64,000 nucleotides of DNA from contig NZ_CP012479.1 in the NCBI RefSeq assembly GCF_001281315.1, forward strand, positions 2,232,001 through 2,296,000, given 5' to 3'. This document shows positions 33,059-40,676 of the stretch, piece after piece (within the stretch, counting starts at the first letter, position 1; each line of letters starts with the position of its first letter). This DNA comes from Arthrobacter sp. ERGS1:01. Its GTDB lineage: Bacteria; Actinomycetota; Actinomycetes; Actinomycetales; Micrococcaceae. A model generated the notes under the pieces. It saw nothing but the letters and a program-made list of their open reading frames with translations. It had not been told where the DNA came from and did no database searches. The position numbers and the translations under genes are program-made.

Positions 33059-33864
33059 CACCCGACCCGTCCTTCAAGGACGATTTGGCCGCCGCGACCC
33101 GCCCCTTGGCCGGCATGTGGGTGTGTTCGGCCAGCCCGCTCGTGGCAGAGATCTGCGCCGGGGCCGGGCTGGACTGGCTGTTGATCGACGCCGAGCACAG
33201 CCCCAACGGACTTGAAGGCATCCTGGCGCAATTGCAGGCGGTGCGGGGCTACCCGGTCACCGCCGTAGTCCGCCCGCCCGTGAACGATCCCGTGGTGATC
33301 AAGCAGTACCTTGACCTTGGCGTGCAGTCGCTGCTGATCCCCATGGTCCACACGGCCGACGACGCCGCGGCCGCCGTTGCCGCCGCCCACTACCCGCCGC
33401 TGGGCATCCGGGGCGTGGGCTCGGCGCTGGCGCGCTCGGCACGGTGGAACCGGATTCCCGACTACCTCCTGCGGGCCTCGGAGACCATCACGGTGGTGGT
33501 GCAGATTGAATCCGTGGAGGCCGTGGCGAATGCCGCCGCCATTGCGGGCACGGACGGGATCGACGCCGTTTTTGTGGGGCCGTCGGATCTGGCCGCGTCC
33601 ATGGGTCTGCTGGGGCAGCAGGACCACCCGGACGTGGTGGCCGCCGTCGAGGGCGTCATCAAGTTGGTCAAGGCGGCCGGCAAGCCGGTGGGCGTCAACG
33701 CCTTCGCCGAAGCCACCGCGCGGCGTTACCTGGCATCCGGCGTCGACTTCATCCTGGTGGGCGCCGACGTCGCCCTCCTTGCGCGCGGCAGCGAGGCCCT
33801 GGCTGCAAAGTACATCCCGCAGGAGCCGGTGGCTGGGCCGGCCAAGACCCCGTCGAGCTACTGA
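33043..33864 (+). CDS. hpaI: 4-hydroxy-2-oxoheptanedioate aldolase
   Basis: Class II aldolase of 273 residues that splits 4-hydroxy-2-oxo-heptane-1,7-dioate into pyruvate and succinic semialdehyde. HpaI/HpcH TIM-barrel motifs are WLLIDAEHSPN, AVVRPPVND, LLIPMVHTADDAAAAVAA, GIRGVGSALARSARW, VVQIESVEAVAN and AVFVGPSDLAASMG, which include the metal-binding acidic residues. ATG lies within the hpaH end, so it is translationally coupled. Last gene of the operon. Confidence 0.93.
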   Translation: MPFRIAPDPSFKDDLAAATRPLAGMWVCSASPLVAEICAGAGLDWLLIDAEHSPNGLEGILAQLQAVRGYPVTAVVRPPVNDPVVIKQYLDLGVQSLLIPMVHTADDAAAAVAAAHYPPLGIRGVGSALARSARWNRIPDYLLRASETITVVVQIESVEAVANAAAIAGTDGIDAVFVGPSDLAASMGLLGQQDHPDVVAAVEGVIKLVKAAGKPVGVNAFAEATARRYLASGVDFILVGADVALLARGSEALAAKYIPQEPVAGPAKTPSSY

Positions 33865-33903
33865 AGGCTGGATGCCCGGGTGGCGGCGTGGCATGATCGT
33901 GCC

Positions 33904-34347
33904 ATGGGCGAAATTCTCATCAGGCGATTGGTCCCGGGCGACGAGGCCCTGGCCGGGGTCATGTTTGCCATGATGTCGGCGGTGTTCAAGGAGGCCGGCG
34001 AGCCCGTCTCCGACGAGTACCTCACGGGGCTGCTCGGCCGGGAATCATTTTGGGCCGTTGCGGCCCTTGATGGCGCCGACGTCATCGGCGGACTCACCGC
34101 CCACACGCTGCCGATGACGCGCACGGCGTCGTCGGAGGTGCTGATCTACGACCTTGCCGTCCGTGAGGATCACCAACGGCAGGGCGTCGCCACCCTGCTG
34201 GTGCAGCAACTCCGCACGGCCGCCGCACTCCAGGGGATCAGCGAAGTGTTTGTCCCGGCCGATGATGAGGACACGGGCGCGCTCGACTTCTATCGGGCCC
34301 AGGGAGCCGCCGCTTCCCCCGTCACGATCTTCACCTTCACCGAATAG
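33904..34347 (+). CDS. GNAT acetyltransferase, AAC(3)-I-like
   Basis: A 147-residue GNAT protein resembling aminoglycoside 3-N-acetyltransferase I: SDEYLTGLLGRESFWAVAAL, VIGGLTAHTLPMTRTASSEV, LIYDLAVREDHQRQGVATLL (acetyl-CoA site Q/RxxGxA) and FVPADDEDTGALDFYRAQG. These match the AAC(3)-I pattern better than generic GNATs. ATG at 33904 is preferred over a start eight codons upstream. Whether it acts on antibiotics is unknown; chromosomal relatives may have another substrate. Confidence 0.78.
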   Translation: MGEILIRRLVPGDEALAGVMFAMMSAVFKEAGEPVSDEYLTGLLGRESFWAVAALDGADVIGGLTAHTLPMTRTASSEVLIYDLAVREDHQRQGVATLLVQQLRTAAALQGISEVFVPADDEDTGALDFYRAQGAAASPVTIFTFTE

Positions 34348-34383
34348 GCAACCAATTTCGTCCCGCAGGACCCTGCATCGGAA

Positions 34384-35637
34384 TCAGCCCGTTGGGCCGT
34401 TCAGCCGGGCCAGCAGGTAACGCCGCTCGGCGTCGTTCCCGGTGAGGATCAACGCCTCCTCGAACGCGAGCCGGGCATCGTCGTGGCGGCCCATCCGGGC
34501 CAGGAAGTCCGCGCGTGCGGCGGCAAGGTACGGGTAGCGGGCCAGTTGCGGCTCCGCCCCTAGCGCATCCAGCTCCGCCAAACCTTCCTCATAGCCCACC
34601 GCAAAGCCGACGGCGATGGCCCGGTTGAGCTTGACCACAGGGGAAGACCACGTCTCGGCGAGTAGCTCGTAGAGGCCCAGGATCTCCTGCCAGTCGGTGT
34701 CGGACCAGGAGGCACTCTCGTCGTGGACCGCCGCGATGGCCGCCATAAGGGCGAAGCGGCCCGGCGGCCGCCGGCCCAGCGCCTCTCGCAGCAGCGCCAC
34801 CCCTTCCGCGATGGCCGGGCGGTCCCATTGTGACCGGTCCTGGTCCTCCAGCAACACCAGCCCGCCGTGCCCGTCAAGCCGCGCATCCTTGCGCGCGTCG
34901 GTGAGCAGCACCAGCGCAAGCAGCCCGGCGACGTCGCGGTTGCCCGGCAGCAGGACGCGGAGCATCCTCGCCAGCTCATGGCCGCGTTCGGCGAGGTCCC
35001 GTCGCATCAGCTCCGCCCCGGAGGGGGCGGTGTGCCCGGTCGTGAACACCAGGAACACGACGGACAGCACGCAGTCCACGCGCTCGCGCAACTCCTCGCC
35101 CTCGGGAACCCGGTAGGGGATGTGCGCGGCGGCGATCTTCTTCTTGGCCCGGGTGATCCGCGCCGCCATGGTCGCTTCCGTGACCAGAAAGGCCCGGGCA
35201 ATGTCCGCCGTCGAGAGCCCGCACAGGAGCCGCAGCGTCAGGGCCACCTGCGCGTCCTGCGCCAGGGCGGGGTGGCAGCAGGTGAAGATCAGGCGCAAGC
35301 GGTCGTCGGGAATCTCGGCCGTGTCCGCGCCGGGATCCTCGTAGTGGTTGCCGTCCGGGTCCAGGAGTTTGGGCAGTGCCCGCCGTGCCGTCGCGGCCCG
35401 CCGGAGCATATCCAGCGCCCGACGCCGGGCAGCCACGGTCAGCCATGCCCCCGGATTCGCCGGAATGCCGCGCGTTCCCCAGGTGGCCAAGGCGCCGGCG
35501 TAGGCGTCCTGGACGGCCTCTTCCGCCGCATCAATGTCACCGGCGACCCGCACGGTGGCCGCCAGCACGAACGCCCACTCCAGGCGGTGCGCTTCCGCAA
35601 CCGCCGCAGCCACCTCCGAGCCGGCGGCCGGAGCCAT
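34384..35637 (-). CDS. ECF42-type RNA polymerase sigma factor with C-terminal extension
   Basis: A 417-residue sigma factor. Region 2 is near the N-terminus (DAAEEAVQDAYAGALATWG and LTVAARRRALDMLRRA), region 4 around 110-170 (LLCGLSTADIARAFLVTEAT, MAARITRAKKKI), then a long helical C-terminal domain of about 230 residues rich in TPR-like repeats (GLYELLAETWSSPVVKLNRA) found in ECF42 factors. No anti-sigma gene is adjacent; the partner is the YciI-like protein that overlaps its start by one base. Probably part of a stress or antibiotic response regulon. Confidence 0.9.
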   Translation of the reverse strand: MAPAAGSEVAAAVAEAHRLEWAFVLAATVRVAGDIDAAEEAVQDAYAGALATWGTRGIPANPGAWLTVAARRRALDMLRRAATARRALPKLLDPDGNHYEDPGADTAEIPDDRLRLIFTCCHPALAQDAQVALTLRLLCGLSTADIARAFLVTEATMAARITRAKKKIAAAHIPYRVPEGEELRERVDCVLSVVFLVFTTGHTAPSGAELMRRDLAERGHELARMLRVLLPGNRDVAGLLALVLLTDARKDARLDGHGGLVLLEDQDRSQWDRPAIAEGVALLREALGRRPPGRFALMAAIAAVHDESASWSDTDWQEILGLYELLAETWSSPVVKLNRAIAVGFAVGYEEGLAELDALGAEPQLARYPYLAAARADFLARMGRHDDARLAFEEALILTGNDAERRYLLARLNGPTG

Positions 35638-35972
35638 CAGCTGGCCACCCGCACGGGACGGATCTCGACCCCGATGCCGGCGGGAACGTCCTTGGCAATC
35701 GCGAGGGCCTCATCCAGGTCGGCGGCCTCGATGAGGTGGTAGCCGGCGAGCACCTCCTTCGACTCGGCGAAGGGGCCGTCGGTCACGGAGTGCCCGCCGG
35801 CCCCATCTGGCCGGACGGTGGTGGCCGTCTCCGCCGGTTCCAGTGCGGCCCCGTTGAGCAGATGGGCCCCGCGGCGCTGCATGAACGCGAGGTACTCGTC
35901 GCTGACGCCCTCCCCCGCGGCTTCGCCGGCCACCACGTCCTCCTGGAAGATCATCATTAGGTACTTTGGCAC
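35637..35972 (-). CDS. YciI/DGPF-domain protein
   Basis: A 111-residue YCII-related protein starting MPKYLMMIFQEDV and containing the TDGPFAESKEVLAGYHLIEA segment that names the DGPF family. It precedes and overlaps the ECF42 sigma gene, the usual arrangement, and may sense a ligand or be the main target of the sigma factor. Confidence 0.9.
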   Translation of the reverse strand: MPKYLMMIFQEDVVAGEAAGEGVSDEYLAFMQRRGAHLLNGAALEPAETATTVRPDGAGGHSVTDGPFAESKEVLAGYHLIEAADLDEALAIAKDVPAGIGVEIRPVRVAS

Positions 35973-36020
35973 GTCGTACTCCCTCTGCCTGAACGCCGAT
36001 TTGGGCTGCTGCTGCGATTT

Positions 36021-36434
36021 TCAGTGGGCCGGCGCATTGGCGTAGGAGGCGACGAACCAGTTCCCATCCTCTCGAACCAGCACCCACGTGGCAATGACCT
36101 CGCGGCCGGCGGGGAGTTCGGACTCTCCCGCCATGAGGATGCCGGCCTTGCTGGCCACGATCGCCGTGCCGTTCCCCAAAACGCGGATGCCCATCGGCTC
36201 ATCGACCGCACGCGAACCCTTCAGCGGCCCCCGGAAGCCGGCCGCCATGGACGCGCGGATCTCCTCCTTGTTGCGGTGGTACACGCCGGGCATGACCACC
36301 GTGGCATCGTCCCGATACGACGCCACGAAGGCATCCGCATCATTGTCCGCCCAGGCAGCGTAGATCTCCTCGAAGAGGGCCTCGATCTGCTCGACGGCCT
36401 CGGTGGGTGCGTCGGGGAGCTGGTTCTTCACCAT
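36021..36434 (-). CDS. NTF2-like (SgcJ/EcaC-type) protein
   Basis: A 137-residue cone-fold protein: IEALFEEIYAAWADNDADAF, VASYRDDATVVMPGVYHRNK, then a GREVIATWVLVREDGNWFVA strand near the end. ATG at 36434 has AAGGAAAAC upstream, so longer starts are not used. It lies 48 bp downstream of the YciI gene on the same strand side of the locus, perhaps under the same sigma control. Family members bind small molecules or act as isomerase-like enzymes; specific role unknown. Confidence 0.8.
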   Translation of the reverse strand: MVKNQLPDAPTEAVEQIEALFEEIYAAWADNDADAFVASYRDDATVVMPGVYHRNKEEIRASMAAGFRGPLKGSRAVDEPMGIRVLGNGTAIVASKAGILMAGESELPAGREVIATWVLVREDGNWFVASYANAPAH

Positions 36435-36594
36435 GTGTTTTCCTTTTTTCGCTATCGAACGGCCCGTTTCTTTCGGGGCCACACTCATACGACGCGCACA
36501 GGGAGCGCGGATCGACAACGTTGGCAAACATTTAATGAGAATTGCCTTCCTGGGTCCGGCGTCGGCCCTGGCAGGGAAACCTGTGGGTCCCTGG

Positions 36595-37533
36595 CTAGCG
36601 TTGTGCGTCTGCCGCCATGCCCAGGGCACGTTTTGCTTCACCCGGTCCGGCGGGGCCGCGCCTACCGGCACGGGTTGCCCCGATGCCTGCGGCAATCACC
36701 AGCACGACGCCGGCAAGCGCCGCCGGTCGCGGCACCTGGTCCAGGATTGCGAGCCCCACGGCCAGGGCAATGGCCGGTTCAAGGCACATCAGCGTGCCGA
36801 ATGCCGCGGTAGTCAGCCGGCGCAGCGCAAGCATCTCCAAGCTGAACGGGATGACCGGCAACAGCAGCGCCAACGCCAAACCGATCAACACCAACTGCCA
36901 GTCCATCCGGCCCAGCACTGAAGGACCCACGACCAGCGTGGCCGCCAGCGCAGCAACCGGCAGGGAAATCGCCAGGGCTCCAATGCCTTCCACGGCGTCC
37001 CCGGCACGCTGGGTCAGGAGCACATAGGCTGCCCAGCAGGCCGCGGCCATGAGGGCAAAGAGCACTCCGGCCGGCTCCACCCCTCCGCTCCACGGTTCGG
37101 TCAGGCAAAGCACGCCGGCCGCCGCGACCACGGCCCACCAGCGAGCCGCTCCCTTGCCCTGCACCACGGCGACCGTCAAGGGACCCATGAATTCCAAGGC
37201 GCTGGCGGTGCCCAGCGGGATGGTGGCGATCGCCAACATGAAGCCGAGCGTCATCCCCGCCGTGGAAAGGCCCAGCAGCACGCAAATGCCGAGCGTGCCG
37301 CGGCTGTAGCGAATCCGCCACGGGCGGGCGATGGCCACGATAATGACAGCAGCCCCGGCCAGGCGCAACCAGGCCACACCCTCCGAACCCAGCCGGCCGG
37401 TCAGCCCCACCGAGACAGCAAGCCCCAGCTGCACGCAGCTCATGGCCGCAAACGCCATGAGCGTGCCCATGCCGGGGGAATTCCTGCGTGCTGTTGTCGA
37501 GATCATTCCTCCAGTAGACAGCGATGCATCCAT
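36595..37533 (-). CDS. EamA/DMT-family exporter
   Basis: About 312 residues with ten hydrophobic spans in two EamA repeats. Signature stretches are AWLRLAGAAVIIVAIA, TAGMTLGFMLAIATIPLGTA followed by SALEFMGPLTVA, and AAFGTLMCLEPAIALAVGLA in the second repeat, as in RhtA-type amino acid or metabolite exporters. ATG 37533 is taken as start; ATG 37506 has a GGAGGA very close and is an alternative. Divergent from the LysR gene, which probably regulates it. Confidence 0.88.
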   Translation of the reverse strand: MDASLSTGGMISTTARRNSPGMGTLMAFAAMSCVQLGLAVSVGLTGRLGSEGVAWLRLAGAAVIIVAIARPWRIRYSRGTLGICVLLGLSTAGMTLGFMLAIATIPLGTASALEFMGPLTVAVVQGKGAARWWAVVAAAGVLCLTEPWSGGVEPAGVLFALMAAACWAAYVLLTQRAGDAVEGIGALAISLPVAALAATLVVGPSVLGRMDWQLVLIGLALALLLPVIPFSLEMLALRRLTTAAFGTLMCLEPAIALAVGLAILDQVPRPAALAGVVLVIAAGIGATRAGRRGPAGPGEAKRALGMAADAQR

Positions 37534-37581
37534 TCGTGTCCACGTGACAATATTCAACATATTGTTTATAAATCCTGCACA

Positions 37582-38490
37582 ATGGAGGCCATGGAGACCC
37601 GACGCCTGCACTACCTGCTCGAACTTTCCCGACTTGGCTCCATGCGCGCCGTGGCGGAGAGCATGGGCACCACCACCTCCACGGTTTCCCAGCAAATCGC
37701 GCAGCTCGCCAAGGAATCCGGCGCCCAACTGTTGGAACCGGACGGGCGCGGCGTGCGGCTTACCCCGGCCGGGCGCCGGCTGGCACAGCATGCGGAGGTC
37801 ATCCTCGCCGCCGTCGACGCGGCCCGGCTGGACCTGGACCCGGGGTCGGAACCCTCGGGCACCTTGCGGGTGGCGGGCTTTGCCAGCGCGATTCGCCTCA
37901 CCCTGATGCCCATCATCCGAGAACTGGCCGATCTCCATCCCCGGGTGCGGATCGTGGTGTTCGAGCACGAACCGGCCGAGGCACTCAAGCAACTGGTCGC
38001 GGACGACGTCGACCTTGCCCTGAGCTACGACTACAACCTCGCGCCCGATCAGCTCGGCAGCGGCCTGGAGACCCTGCCGCTCTGGAGCACGGAATGGGGG
38101 TTGGGCGTGCCTGGTGCCGCCGCCGAACGGCTCGCCGGGCAGCCCGGGCCCCGCGACGCCGCCGCCGTGTTCGCCGCGTTCCAGGAACAGGACTGGATTG
38201 GAAATTCCCGCAACGGGGCCGATGAGACGGTGCTGCGCATCATTGGCTCCATGGCCGGGTTCGCCCCGGCCCTGCGCCACCAGGCCGACAGCCTGGATTT
38301 GGTGGAGGACCTGATCCTTGCGGGACTGGGCGTGGGGCTTCTCCCCGTGGACCGCCCACCCAGGGACGGCATTGCCATCCTGCCACTGCGCAATCCCGAG
38401 GTACGACTGCGCTCCTACGCCCACTGCCGCAGCGGTCGCAGCGCCTGGCCGGCCCTGGCGCTCGTGCTCGAGCGGCTCCGCCAAGCCTGA
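37582..38490 (+). CDS. LysR-family regulator
   Basis: A 302-residue LTTR. The N-terminal helix-turn-helix spans about 5-65 (LHYLLELSRLGSMRAVAESM, TTTSTVSQQIAQLAKESGAQ, VRLTPAGRRLAQHAE). The periplasmic-binding-like effector domain follows (SGTLRVAGFASAIRLTLMPI through LILAGLGVGLLPV). ATG at 37582 or three codons later. The 48-bp divergent spacer to the EamA exporter holds the AT-rich ATATTCAACATATTG, a likely LysR box. Probably controls that exporter. Confidence 0.9.
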   Translation: MEAMETRRLHYLLELSRLGSMRAVAESMGTTTSTVSQQIAQLAKESGAQLLEPDGRGVRLTPAGRRLAQHAEVILAAVDAARLDLDPGSEPSGTLRVAGFASAIRLTLMPIIRELADLHPRVRIVVFEHEPAEALKQLVADDVDLALSYDYNLAPDQLGSGLETLPLWSTEWGLGVPGAAAERLAGQPGPRDAAAVFAAFQEQDWIGNSRNGADETVLRIIGSMAGFAPALRHQADSLDLVEDLILAGLGVGLLPVDRPPRDGIAILPLRNPEVRLRSYAHCRSGRSAWPALALVLERLRQA

Positions 38491-38546
38491 CAAGCAGGGT
38501 TGGCCGGCAGGGCCGGCCGGAACGGTTGACCAGCGGGTCCCTCCGG

Positions 38547-40445
38547 CTACCGGGCGGTTTTCCCGGACCCGTGAATCTGTGCGAAGAACTCCCCCAGCTC
38601 GGCCGTTGCCGTGAGTGGCAGGACGTTGGCCACATACTGGTCGGGGCGAACGACGACCACGACGCCGTCGCGGCTCAGCCCGCGCGCCTCGAAGATGTCA
38701 TTGCCGTCGATGGTCCCATAGACCTTTTCATAGTCGATGAGGGCGAACGGGCCCACGAGGGGCTTGAACGCCGCGGGCACGGCGTTGATGTCGATGTCGT
38801 CGAGCCTTTGCTGGTAGATGACCTTGACATCAAACCAGGCATCGGCGTCGAGCTCGTTCGGCGTGGCCGCAAGGGGTGAGTCGGGCGCCGTCGAAATCCA
38901 CCGGGCGAAGTCGGTCACGGCCGATGCGGCACCGGCTTCGGGACGGTCGGCAAAGACGTAGATGCGCCAGCGGCCGTCGGCCGTGGCATGGTGCCCGAGG
39001 TGGATCGGGTTGGTGTCGCAGACGCGGGACGCCAGGGTGGACTTGAAGCGCTTCCCGACCGGGAATCCGGCGGCCAGCTCCTGGTGGGCCGTGGATCCGG
39101 TGATGAGCGACGGGGCATACTCGGTCATGAAGCCGGCCGGGAACTCGGCGGTGCGCACATAGAAGTCCTCGAGCTCCGCCGGGTCATCGAACTCCTCGGG
39201 CTTCTTGGCCATCATGGTCGACCAGGTCTTGTCGAAGTCGATCAGGTTCTTTGCCACGACCTGGCGCTCGGCCGAGTAGGTGGACAGCAGGGATTCCGGG
39301 CTTCGGCCCTCCAGCACGTGGGCCAGTTTCCAGGCGATGTTGAAACCGTCCTGCATGGACACGTTCATGCCCTGGCCGGCCTTGGCGCTGTGCGTGTGGC
39401 AGGCGTCGCCGGTGATGAAGACGCGCGGGGTGCGGGTGCCAAGGTCCGCAGGCACGACGTCGTCGAACCTGTCGGTGAGCCGGTGGCCGACCTCGTACAC
39501 GCTGTGCCAGGCGACGTTGCGCACGTCCAGCGTGTAGGGGTGCAGGATCTGGTTGGCCTGGGCGATGATCTGCTCCATGCTGGTGTTGCGGACCGCGCCC
39601 TTGTCATCCTCGGGCACCACGCCCAGATCGACGTACATGCGGAAGAGGTGCCCGCCTTCGCGCGGAATCAGCAGGATGGACCCGCCGTCGTGGGACTGGA
39701 TGGCGGATTTGGTGCGGATGTCGGGGAAGTCGGTGACGGCCAGGATGTCCATGACGCCCCAGGCGTGGTTCGCCTTGTCGCCGGCCATGGTGCAGCCGAT
39801 CGCGTCCCGGACCTTGCTGCGCGCACCGTCACAGCCAACGACGTATTTGGCGTGGACGATCTTCTCGGTACCCGCCTCAGGGCCGGCGCTGCGGACCAGC
39901 GTGACCTTGACCGGATGGTCCCCTTCGCCGGCAACCTCGAGGGCCTGGAAGTCCCAGCCGTAGTCGGGTGTCGTGCGGGTGGGCGAGTGGGCGGCGACCT
40001 CGGCAAAGTAGTCAAGCACGCGCGCCTGGTTGACGATCAGGTGCGGAAATTCACTGATCCCGGTGGTGTCATCCACCGCACGGCCGCCGCGAATGATGTT
40101 CCGCGGATTCTCCGTATCCGGCCGCCAGAATGCCATCTCGGTGATCCGGTAGGCCTCGGCGATGATGCGCTCGGCGAACCCGAAGGCTTGGAACGTCTCG
40201 ACGCTGCGCGCCTGGATGCCATCCGCCTGGCCAATCGCGAGGCGACCGTCCCTGCGCTCCACGATGCGGGTGGTGATGCCGGGGAACTGTGAGAGTTGGG
40301 CCGCGGCCAGCATCCCGGCCGGGCCGGAGCCGACAATGAGCACATCCACCTCCCCGGGCAGTTCCTCGGGGCGGTCGATCCCGGTCCCGGCGGCCGGCTG
40401 AATGCGGGGATCACCGGATACATATCCGTGGTGGTGGAACTGCAC
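38547..40445 (-). CDS. MobA-type 3-hydroxybenzoate 4-monooxygenase (FAD aromatic hydroxylase)
   Basis: A 632-residue class A flavin hydroxylase. The FAD site VLIVGSGPAGMLAAAQLSQF is near residue 35, the second FAD motif FITGDACHTHSAKAGQGMN near 325, and the thioredoxin-like C-terminal domain runs to the end (VVVRPDQYVANVLPL). N-terminal QFHHHG, IGQADGIQARSVE and SEFPHLIVNQARV resemble MobA (3-hydroxybenzoate to protocatechuate); phenol 2-monooxygenase is the main alternative. GTG follows AAGGAGAGTCC. It stands alone, so the lower pathway must be elsewhere. Confidence 0.85.
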   Translation of the reverse strand: MQFHHHGYVSGDPRIQPAAGTGIDRPEELPGEVDVLIVGSGPAGMLAAAQLSQFPGITTRIVERRDGRLAIGQADGIQARSVETFQAFGFAERIIAEAYRITEMAFWRPDTENPRNIIRGGRAVDDTTGISEFPHLIVNQARVLDYFAEVAAHSPTRTTPDYGWDFQALEVAGEGDHPVKVTLVRSAGPEAGTEKIVHAKYVVGCDGARSKVRDAIGCTMAGDKANHAWGVMDILAVTDFPDIRTKSAIQSHDGGSILLIPREGGHLFRMYVDLGVVPEDDKGAVRNTSMEQIIAQANQILHPYTLDVRNVAWHSVYEVGHRLTDRFDDVVPADLGTRTPRVFITGDACHTHSAKAGQGMNVSMQDGFNIAWKLAHVLEGRSPESLLSTYSAERQVVAKNLIDFDKTWSTMMAKKPEEFDDPAELEDFYVRTAEFPAGFMTEYAPSLITGSTAHQELAAGFPVGKRFKSTLASRVCDTNPIHLGHHATADGRWRIYVFADRPEAGAASAVTDFARWISTAPDSPLAATPNELDADAWFDVKVIYQQRLDDIDINAVPAAFKPLVGPFALIDYEKVYGTIDGNDIFEARGLSRDGVVVVVRPDQYVANVLPLTATAELGEFFAQIHGSGKTAR

Positions 40446-40473
40446 TGGACTCTCCTTACGACATTCCGGACTT

Positions 40474-40498
40474 TGTTCGTTATATGAACATCAAGTTC
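40474..40498. promoter_or_regulatory. overlapping dyads upstream of the aromatic hydroxylase
   Basis: TGTTC-N7-GAACA (40474-40490) overlaps GAAC-N5-GTTC (40486-40498), 30-50 bp from the hydroxylase GTG. AT-rich spacing of this kind is typical of operators for regulators of aromatic catabolism; no such regulator gene is adjacent. Confidence 0.5.
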
Positions 40499-40609
40499 TA
40501 ATAACGCACATTCAGCATAAATGTGCACGGCATCACATGCAATACTTTCCGGCGGGCGCGGCGTGAAACTCCTCAATGTGACCGCTGCAATACAAGTTGA
40601 CCCGGCGGG

Positions 40610-40649
40610 GTGAACGGTGGTTCACTAAAATGGTGAACGGCCGTTCACC
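40610..40649. promoter_or_regulatory. two tandem operators of MFS-TetR operon
   Basis: GTGAAC-GGTG-GTTCAC (40610-40625) and the perfect 18-bp palindrome GGTGAACGGCCGTTCACC (40632-40649) share the half site GTGAAC with a 4-bp spacer, centre-to-centre 23 bp. They lie just before the MFS start and fit sites for the TetR protein encoded at the end of this operon. Confidence 0.7.
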
Positions 40650-40676
40650 GCCCTGCCTCGTTCGCTAAGGAATACC

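Noticed and set aside
37534-38493. Upstream extension of the EamA exporter frame across the LysR gene
   Set aside because: The extra part is antisense to a convincing LysR regulator; the exporter begins near 37533.
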